From assembly GCF_028858725.1 (NCBI RefSeq), contig NC_084759.1, forward strand, positions 87,030,944-87,094,943: a stretch of DNA of 64,000 nt, read 5' to 3'. This document shows positions 51,389 through 61,481 of this stretch, one piece after another. The notes below the pieces were generated by a model, which saw nothing but the letters and a program-made list of their open reading frames with translations, did no database searches and was not told the origin of the DNA. The first letter of the stretch is position 1. Each line of letters begins with the position of its first letter. The position numbers and the translations under genes are program-made. Source of the DNA: Colius striatus (Eukaryota; Chordata; Aves; Coliiformes; Coliidae).

Positions 51389-51490
51389 ATCATAGAATCA
51401 CTTCAGCTGGAAGAGAACTTTAAGAATATCAAATTCAGTCTTTGTCTTGGCCCTGTCTATACACCAAGTTCCTACAGCAGCCTTAGAGAA
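51389..51490 (-). mobile_element. CR1 LINE 3'-terminal remnant
   Basis: The stretch 'catagaatcacttcagctgg' followed by 'aagagaactttaagaatatc' resembles the CR1 3' terminus (catagaatca...ggttggaa...gacctttaag). It is old and degraded; the extent is approximate. Confidence 0.6.
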
Positions 51491-54394
51491 CTCACAGGTA
51501 CAACAAAAATCACTGTTCTCTTACAGCTGCAGAATGGTTTACAGTGAACTTGTGTCAAGTTTAGATTCTGTCATAAAGCAACATTTCCTATTAGCCTAAA
51601 TGTAGATACCTAAATGCAGGAGTCTAGAAAGGAGATGAAGTCTTAGCTGCCATTGTAGTTACCAGATCTTTGGTGGAATTCCTTTGGTAAGTGCCACTCA
51701 GACATCCCAGGAACCTTAGACATCCTTACATGGGATTTTTGGAGACCTGTATCATTCTCAACTCACACAATGCAGAACATCCCACAACACCTAAAATCAC
51801 ACTAGATGTATTTGTTGAGGCAACTGAGCCATGTCCCTCATAAAAAAAATCCCTGGAGCTGAGACACACACATTTCACCCCAAAGAAGACATCTGAAGTT
51901 CTTAAACTGACCAGCTTCCCAGATGGACTACTTTTCCATTAACTATACTTGCAGCTTGCCACAGATGTCTCTGGCTATCTCCTTATCTGTTCACCTTCTA
52001 TCATAACTCATTCTGAATAATAACTCTGCAGTTTTATTACTGTCATTGCTGCTTGCCCATTTATAGGCATCTTTTCGAGAGCTTTTACCTATAGTAGTGA
52101 AGGAAAAATGAGAATGTCATACTACAGATACTCTTTTTACTTTAAAAGGTAAATCATCTGGCCATTAAAAAATCTCTGAAGAATCTGAGGCTACCTGTGT
52201 GTATATGTATATAGGTATTATAAGTCTATATATATGTACATTTATATATATGTAATCTCTGCATTATTCCCTTTCTTCACGTTTTAGGAGGATTGTTTTC
52301 TTATTTCACTTTAAATTCCTTATTCACAAAAAGAGAATGCTGTAAGAATAACTTCAGTCATTTTACCTCTACAGCTGAGACATAAAGTTGACTAGGCCAA
52401 GGTCACATGTAGAAAGTCAAAAGTAAAATATTTGAAACTGTTTTCATTCAAGCCTGAGGCTCCAGGTTCTTCAAGGAGAAAAAAGTGGTTGGTACTATGA
52501 CATAACCTTAAATGTTTTATTGTTGTAGTATAATAAATCAGCACAGGGGAGCATCAGTCTTGAAACGATGACCTTGCAGACTTAACAGACTATGCAGATT
52601 CTGTGTCTTGTTTTCTTTTGCTCATTTTTTTGTATGCATTTACGCTGGTTTTCCTGGAAACCTAGACCTTCATAGCGAGACATTCTTAAGGATAAACTTG
52701 CTGTATCCAAGCTTTAGGGGTTTCAAGGTTGGGATCCAAGCTTGTTTACAGTTTTGGCAAAAGTATTGCCTCAGTGTGTACAACTGTCTTCTGCTAAAAT
52801 GGCTGCAGCTGGCATTTCTTTGGATGAACACAGTCTAAAGACGCTGCTTTTCAAAATGCTCTACAAAAATACCTACAGGAGACGGGAAAAAAATTCACTG
52901 TTCCATAATATTGTCTCACTTGGTGTCATGATCTGGCTGAAAGACAGAAGAGATCATGGAAGCATGGTCTCATGGTAGACCTTGCTCAAATAACAGCTAC
53001 ACACTAGGCTTCTCTATATTGTTGTAACTACTTCATTGTGGATCTCTCCTGCATAATTTATGGAAAAGAAATTTCTGGTAGACAGGTTGTTCATAATTAG
53101 CATTTCAGAAAGGAAGGCTTATGGTACCTTTCCAAGCCTTCTCAACAAGTCAAAATATTTTATGTTTGTCATCACCATTTTCTGTTTCCAGGGAAGAAAA
53201 TATCAAAACCACTGATGAGACAAATTTAGTTGCAGATCTTTTAAAAATATGGTGAAAACTCAGTGGCGACAAGAAATCTGTAATTACTATGTGTACCACT
53301 CAGAAATGGAGACTTCTGGGAAGTGCTGGTTTACAGAAAGGATACTCCTGTTTCTAGTTGCCCTGGAAACTTAAAAATCCACTGAGAAGATTATTAAAGA
53401 GAGCTGAGAATGAAGTAGTTAGCTACCTACCTCTTCCTTGTTCTATCAAGTAGTCATAAAAGAGCAATTGCTTAGCAGAGTTTTTAATCATTTAAGGAAG
53501 AGATTTCTCCAGTCCATTACCTTTAGATGCTCAAAAGCATGCCATGGCTCTTTTAAACACATACACAACAAATGAATTACCTAGCAGAAGGTTCACTATG
53601 AAATAGAAGACTCTTATTGACAGGTATCAAGTCTAAGGAGACTGGTCTAAAGGCCGTAATGTTGCTGTATTGGACTAAACAATGCTCCCTCTGAGAGCAC
53701 TGGTAAAGACAACTACAAAATATATTTCTAGACATCATCCTTCTTTTTTAATGCAGGACTGAAGAGGAATAGATGGAAGAGTCATATTCTCTACTAGCTA
53801 TCATTTTGCTCTCCAAAATACGAGTGTGTATCAATGTTACTCCTTAATTGTCCATACTGGGAAAAAGCATCATGTTAACATTTTACTGAAACAGCATTTG
53901 AAGTAACAATATTACCCATGATTTTACAGGCAGATGAAAGATAAAAATGATTAAAATAGCACTGTTTACCCTTTGTGGGTTGGAGATATATGGATGGGTA
54001 GGCATGCATCATTTTGTTGATACTGATCTTCTCAGAATGACAATTTATCTAATGTGAGAGGACTGACAAAACCCCATAAAGCCAGGACACATACCTTGTA
54101 GTTTCTTAATTAGCAGTTACAGTGAAAGCTTTAGATCTTAAAATCTACATAGTGCTAGCCATTTTTGCTCAGGAATTTGAACTGGGCTTTCATTTTGTCA
54201 CTATTAGTATAGAAAAATGACTAGCTCAGCTACTCTAAACCTTAGAGAAGTATCTTTCACTTTAATGATTATTAAAGAGTTATCCAGTTCGATAACTAAC
54301 AGAATTCAAAGAATTCTCAACTCAAATAACAGATTCAACAGCTTACTCTTTCACTTACAAGCAGTAAAGGAGTCCACAAGCCAAAGTGGGCTTT

Positions 54395-54440
54395 TTTTCA
54401 ACCCCTACCATTCTGTGAGTCTTTGATTCTTATGTATTGC
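54395..54440 (+). mobile_element. CR1 LINE 3'-terminal remnant
   Basis: The stretch 'caacccctaccattctgtga' followed by a gattctt-like tail is the sense-strand CR1 3' end. Only this terminal piece is recognisable. Confidence 0.6.
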
Positions 54441-56991
54441 CATGGTCGCAAACAGGAAAAGGTCAGTTGAACACACTGAAGAATTTTCAGTAAAAAGCCA
54501 AGCCTGTTGCCCTAAAACTAAAGATGTTAACTTGTCTAAAAGTTAACACCTAGACTTCCACTAGGTTACATTGGTTTTCTAATTGCACAACTCTATGTCA
54601 AGTGTGCTTCACATGGATTACCTGATATATGTTATTTATATATGAAATATCCTGGAATACTAATGCAATGCTGAACTGATAATTTCAGGCACACTGTGCA
54701 GTAAAACAATTACAAATCACTTTTACGTCAGGCATGAGTTTCAACGGTGAATGAGTATTCAATAGTGAATACGATAAGCTCTTATTGCACTTTTGTCACA
54801 GGGTGGTAGTGCATAAAGATTGCATTAAGAGAATGAATCTGATTAGATTTATTAATGAAAACTTTAGATGTCATTCTGAGACAGTATACTGACATTTATT
54901 ACACAGTAGCAGACGGTCCCGTCTTTTGATGGCATTATCTTAAAGATTTTTTCTGTTGATTTAGGTGTAATTATTCTGTGGCTTGCTAGCTTGCTGCTGT
55001 AGGTGTACCTGGAGAAAGAGACATCTCTGCATTCTTGTTTGAGTAAAAATAACTACTTAACATTATATAAAATTTTAATGTAAAACTTCATTCCAAAAAG
55101 AGACAGTATTTGTACTTTTAGGTTTGTTTTAGACTTTGACTATTCGCTACAAAACCAATTTGAATAGAGTTATCTAAAAGGATACTTTTTCTCTGGCAAT
55201 TTAGAACAAGTTTTTATTATTTATTCCTCAAGATAAATCAACACCTTAAATAGCTCAGATGTACTACAGCTTTCATGTACAAAACTGTTATCTCTCAAAA
55301 AACTGTTATTCTCAAAAAAGCTTTCTTTCTTCAGAGAACAAATAAATAACATAAAATCCCAGGGTGAAAAAAAGAGAAAATCCTCTATAGATCTGAAAGA
55401 ATTTTTAAGGTGTTTTGTGAAGAAACACAAAGCAAGTTGGAGACTGTTTACATCAGGTATAATCTCTTGCAAGCTGCTTTACATAGTAACATAAATACCT
55501 TTTAATATTCAGTCACTTGGAAACAGCATACCAAAATAACTCCTGGATACTTAAGCAAAATGGATGAAATATAATAAGTAACTCCAAGTTAGAATATGTT
55601 GATGTTATCTCAAAAACTTAGTGTATCTCTGGAATATATTATGCCATATAAAAGGAATTCTTAATGGTAACAGGCTCAGAGAAGAGTTAACTTGGGAATA
55701 TTAGCCCATACTTGGATGCACTTTGTGCATTTTTCCCAAATTCTTATAAAAAAAAAGTTCTAGTGTCTGGAGTTTGTCATGCAGCTCCCAAGAATTTGAA
55801 AGTGAATCAGGACAGTCACTATCTTCTGCTTTTATTGTGCCACATAGCTTAGATTAGTGCATGTCTCTCCACAGCCCTTTGCTTTTCCTTGAAATCCTGC
55901 CTTAATCATCCTGATTATTATTCAGTGCTTACGTAAAAATGTGGCAAAAGGCAAATTTTCACAAATAAAAGCACACAGGAAAGTTCTTCAAGATTCTCTG
56001 CCCTCTGTACATTCCTGAAAGAGATGCCTCTCAAGTCACTGCTCAAATCGATACAGCCCACCAGACTGGGTTTCTTGGGGGAGGTCTTCCATTTCAAAAT
56101 ATTTAAAAGTGGCAATTTCTGTACAATCATCAATAATCTTTAAGTCTCTTATCATCTTAACATACGTAGATTTTTTCAAGGCACGCCCAACTTAGTAACA
56201 TAAGTCCCACCAGCTTTCCCAAGCAATTGTTCTCCACGTCATGTTGCCACTGATGAAAGTTCTACTTCAGTTATTATAAGGCTGGCTTTAAAGCACAGCT
56301 TAACTTCATTCTGTACTCTTAACACAGGGCACATTAAGGTTTGCTTTGTTCTTTTTCTCCTTAGACATGACATGAAGTGCCTAGTAAAGGAGATAAAATT
56401 TTGCAGCAGATGTAGTGCTGTGTTTCTAATTATGAATCATTTTTTGCCCTGGCTAGATGCTGGATAGAATTAAAGTATTTTAAACTTCCTTTCAAGAGAA
56501 TCAGCCTCTGTTAGGGCAGCTCACAATCCCAAACTCAGGTTAGACTGGTCATTGTTGTTGACCTTTCAGGTGAAGAGCACAGCACAAATTCTTGTAATAT
56601 CATTAGTACACAGGGAGTGGGAAATATTACTCTTCAATACTACCGTGATCTATAGCCTTACATGTACAGATGCAGATAAAAGCTTTGTTTTGCTTAGAGC
56701 TGGCATTGTTTAGCTCCCTCTCATACTATCAATATGAAACCATGGCATATTCATGACAAATTATAAAGCCCTAAACCTGTAATGCTGAGAAGGGGACATT
56801 CCTGCAGACTGCCCGGCAACCCACCTCAGACACAGAGTCGTGTGTGATTTTTCAATGCTAGGACACTTATGAAAGCCAGAATGGTAAAAAACTTTACATT
56901 TGGCATTTCAGGGTCCTGAAAATAAGTATTTTCAGAACTAAGTATGGTGTTTTGAGATAATGGTATTAATAGTTGCCTAAATTGTTATAGC

Positions 56992-57569
56992 ATGAGGTTG
57001 CAAAGCAAAGAAGCAACAGACACTACCACAAATCCTTCAGAAGGACAGCGATTAAGTGTACTTGCTTTTTCTTTTGGCAGTAGAAAAATAAAGCCTCTCT
57101 GTAGCTCTCAGCAGTGCAATTTTCTGGTGCCAAAGCTATCTCTCCAAAATCCTTTCAATACACAAAAGTTAACCTCTCCTCTCTCCATTACAAAAAAAAA
57201 AGTGAATAAGAATATTGCAACTCAGTCAGTGACTTCAGATCATGAAATTGCTCAGTATTTCACTGAGAACACTACAGGTTTGCTCAGTTGCCCATAGAAT
57301 CCTATCATGCTAAATACTGTCATTTATTTGACTTGCACATTCAGAAATCAGTTGAGAAATTGCCCTTTTATGCTTACTTTGCCCTTTTTCCTTGCCTTTT
57401 TACAGATCTAACAAAATTCTTTTGTCTTGAGATCCTGTTATTTCTGACCTTGATTCCACTTCCCATGATACTCATTCTGAAATTGAAGACAACACACAGA
57501 AGTTCAAACGAGTTCACAGTTCATAAATCCAGCCTATATGCTCTAAGAAGAAAATCAGATTGCATTTAA
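56992..57569 (+). other. two overlapping plus-strand frames, unidentified
   Basis: A 101-codon frame (56992-57297) is overlapped by a 93-codon frame in another phase (57288-57569). The second contains a strongly hydrophobic stretch (FCLEILLFLTLIPLPMILIL) followed by a basic segment, like a single membrane anchor with a cytoplasmic tail. One frameshift near 57290 would join them. No homology is recognised and no splice or poly-A evidence was seen; chance is a real possibility in this AT-rich intron. Confidence 0.12.
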
Positions 57570-60500
57570 AAAGATGCTCTGCCTTTAATCACTCTCATTT
57601 GTTTTAAGAGTATTTAACAATACTTTTGGTAACTGAATAAATACACATCACAAATTCCATTACTAAACCCAAAGGACTACTGGCATTCTGAGAGATACGA
57701 TCTAGAAGGCAGTGTCATCCTTGGAGAAAGTAAGTTAAAATTGTTCTTAAAAGACGGCTAAAGCTAAGAAAAGCTACGGGGAAAAAAAAATCCTAAAAGT
57801 GATGGAAACAGAAACTAAATGTCTATTTTTTGCATGATTCCTTAAAGGCCCCATTCTAACCATGTAGCTATCCATGTAGACATTGGGACAAAAAGAAGTG
57901 AATGAAAACTAGAGGTTTAGTATAGTTTGTAGAAAGATACTTTTGTTATTCAGCATCAATTATGTAAAAAGAATAGTTATCTGAATAAAGAGTTTGATAT
58001 TTTCATATATAACCGAAAATTTTACCTGCTGTAGTTTAGCACGTGTAAGAGAAGAGTTGGGCTACAGCATATTCAAAAATAATCTAGAGCATCCTCATCT
58101 CTAATGGGAACTGTGTGGTAAAAGCTGATTTTCACCCTGCCCTCCCCAAATGGGATATGTGCTTGTACATGCCTGTACAGTATGTATGGCAGTATGTACA
58201 TAGTATAATTCTGTGAACATATATGAGAATGTGCAGGGGAATTAAAACTCCTGAGATAAGCTGCAGAAGGGTGCTTAAAAACTTGCAGGTACTTATTAAC
58301 GTATCTAGTGTTGCTGTACTGCTGCTCTTGATCTTAAGTGTGCAGTTGGTTGATTGCTGGTTAACTGCTATTAATAAATCAATAAACCACTTCAACCTTG
58401 ATTTGATTTTGAGCTGAACAGTTTTTCCATGTCATAATCATGAGGGAATTAATCATGAAGAAGGAACAAATCCTCATTTTTCATAATACAAGAATATAGA
58501 GGCATCAAATGAAGGCACCAAAAGACAGATTAAAGACAAAAAAAGAGACTGACGTCTTCAAACAATACTTAAAGCAATCTTCGCTTGCCAAAACATGTAC
58601 TGGATGCTAAATGGGTTAAAAACTGATTTAAAGAAAATAATGGAAGAAAAATGGCTATTAAATATAATAGATACATCTGTTGAACCACAAATTATTGAAT
58701 ATACTGAATATATTTGTCACAGTGAATGATTACACAGGAGAATTAATGCTACATGTTTGCTCTACTTTTTTTTGACAGGCATTCACCAGTGGCTACTGGT
58801 AGAAAAAAAAGAGATATTGGACTAGCTAGACCTTTGGGTCTGAGCAGTTGTCTTCTCTCTCAATTGCAGAACTTTTTTTCTCTACTGAAAAGTAGTTCAG
58901 GAATACTTCTGCCATGTTGCTTAAATATTGCACATAAATCTTGTAGTATCCTGTAATAAACACCGAGGACATGCTAAATTTCCACAAAACCACAAGTACC
59001 AAGCTTTATAAACCAGTATGAGTCAAACTAAATTAAATTCCACTCATTATGCTAATGGAGTTCCAAACTCTTCCCCACTGGCACAGTGTACAATTTATGT
59101 AACGATTCTGTGGAAAATCCTTGGAAGTGGTGGAATAATGCTCTGCTTTTCCCCTACCACAGGAATGAACCACAGAACAGATAAAAGCAGTTCTCAATTC
59201 AATGAATTTTCATCTAGACAAAACAAAGAAGAAGAGATGACTGTAACTTGGCTTCTTTTACTCTCCTGGGAAGCTTTATGCTGATGTACACGTTAAGAGA
59301 GGATCCAGAAATGGTCCACAATTGTCTAAGGATTTTTGATTAAAAGCTACAGCCAAACAGTAAATTAAAGAGTCATTCCTACATGGAATTGGAAGCCACT
59401 TTCTTCAAAGTGCCCTCTCTCTAGCAAATATTTTTCACTAGAAATGCAACATTTTTTTCACAGTACAGTCGGCTTTGCATATCATATCCAAGAAACACAA
59501 TCTGAGGCCTGTAAAAACACTTTTCAATATTACTCTAAGTTTAATTACAGTAAAATTCTAATCTTCCCTAAGAAAGAGAAAACATCACAGTTTAACTCCA
59601 CTTAGTCTCAAAAGTAAATCTTTTCACAATAGTTCAGTGATAGCACCACATTGCTGTGACATAACTGAGGACTTTGTTGTTAAGAGGGAGCAGTTTTCTT
59701 GGGAGGTGCATTTAGCTGTAAAATATTCCACTCTATTAGAATATGAGCATACTTACCCTTTTCCAAAGACTTACACATGCTGATGTCAAGACAATGTATT
59801 CCAGAAAATCCAAAAGCTCAAAATAAATTCCACAGTGATAGAAGATAATCACTGGACTAACTTTCCATTATAGTTAAGCATGACATATGACTGAAAATGA
59901 TCTTACAATCAAAAGCAGTACGTGGAAAGGGTGATAGAGGTGGGAAGGATCAAACTAGGCTAGAATCTACTGGCAAACTATCTACTACAGCCTTTCTAGA
60001 AAATAAATTCTGGAGACATTGAGTCAAAGATAGTTTAATGCCAGTATCTTACAAAACAACATGAAAAATGTTTCATAATTTCTACATAAGTATTGATTCA
60101 ATTAACATTTTTATTGAATGACATTTACTCGTTTTGATTTCTTTCTTCTCCTATCCTTATTTTAAAATAGAAATCAAATAACCACTTTTCTAGAGAATGT
60201 CAGTATAGAGATCTGTTTACAAAAACTTCTCAGACCACCCATTAGGATAGTATTTAAGTAATGATGATGTATGACAAGTCCCTATTCCTTCTTTTGCCAG
60301 TTTGACCACTAATAGTAGAAACAGTGAAGCAAAGTCTTACAAAAATAATTTGTAAGATTCATTTATGTATTTTAAGGAAACTCCAGAAATATTAACATAC
60401 TTTTTATTTTCAAAAAAGAATTCAGGCTTTCATGTCACTTTATCTGCTATTCCACCTGTCCTCTTTTTGGTGATCATAGATGTGCTTTTTAGGAGGGAAA

Positions 60501-61118
60501 AACACAAATCTCCTCCAATGAGGAGAAGCTTAGGCTCTGATGCTGAAAACATATATTCACTTCACACTGCAAAATATATTCTCCTCCTTGAGAACCTCAA
60601 AGTTAGGTGACTAATGTAATGTAGTCTTTGGTAGGCAGATACAGACTCTTTGGTGTATTGCACATTATAAACAGTAAATAATGTTTTATAGGTGTATATT
60701 TTCAAATTCTTAATTATTTCAAATCACCAGACGTGGTAGTAGAAAATTATCCTAAACAGATGCATTCTGACTGTAATACAATCTAAGCCATGTTCTGAGG
60801 CTTGTGTTTGTCTTTTTGCACGCAATTGTGTGCAGACACCAAAATACAAAGTCAACCTTAAGGCCTTTGAAAAGCCCAGGCTACCATTTACCCAGGCTAT
60901 CTGCTTTCCATTTTGCTGACCCATGTAAATTTGGCAAATTGTCCTTTCTTTAATTTACATTGAGTACTCAAACATTTTATCAATATATGAACAGAAGAAA
61001 AGGAGGTGGAATGAATATGAAGTGATATCAAAATTTAAAAACATGAATCTGAAAATTTACTGACATTTCTTTCAAATAAGGCACATTAATAAATAAGCTA
61101 TCCTGCAACTAGAATTAA

Positions 61119-61124
61119 TTTATT
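61119..61124 (-). other. RPGR: possible polyadenylation signal of the ORF15 transcript
   Basis: AATAAA on the minus strand, about 358 nt beyond the ORF15 stop. It is the first perfect hexamer downstream. The ORF15 isoform must end in this intron, so a signal near here is expected; actual use is inferred. Confidence 0.4.
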
Positions 61125-61481
61125 ACCTTAGGAAACCTGATTCAAAGGCAAAGAAGATTATAATGTGTAATTCATGTTGTCAGCATGACGTTATTATTTG
61201 AGGCAAACATATTTTGCCTCCTCAGCAATTATTTTTTAAATGTGTCATATGTGATAAAAATGATCATGTAAATGACTGTATCAACAATTTATATGATTTC
61301 TCTCATAAAAGCCTCCCAAATCTAAGTATTTCTTCAGTCTTTTTTAAGAAATTGGCACGTAAAGTATATATGCAAGAATATATTTTGACTTTGTTAAAAA
61401 TGTTTTGAAGTCATAAAAATCAACCAGCCATAGTTCCAAAGTTTTATGAATGGGCTTAAAATGCATCTCCAGTAGCTTATG

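Larger units (their letters stand above)
47495..61481 (-). other. RPGR: RPGR intron downstream of ORF15 (with ORF15 3'UTR at its start)
   Basis: Fourteen kb separates the ORF15 stop from the next constitutive exon. In ORF15 transcripts the first few hundred bases below 61482 are 3'UTR. In CAAX-ending transcripts the whole stretch is intronic. It is AT-rich and contains CR1 remnants (49415-49640, 51389-51490, 54395-54440) and TA-rich runs (48291-48314, 52197-52252). Two plus-strand frames at 56992-57569 are noted separately. No additional exon could be supported by splice sites and frame. Confidence 0.75.
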
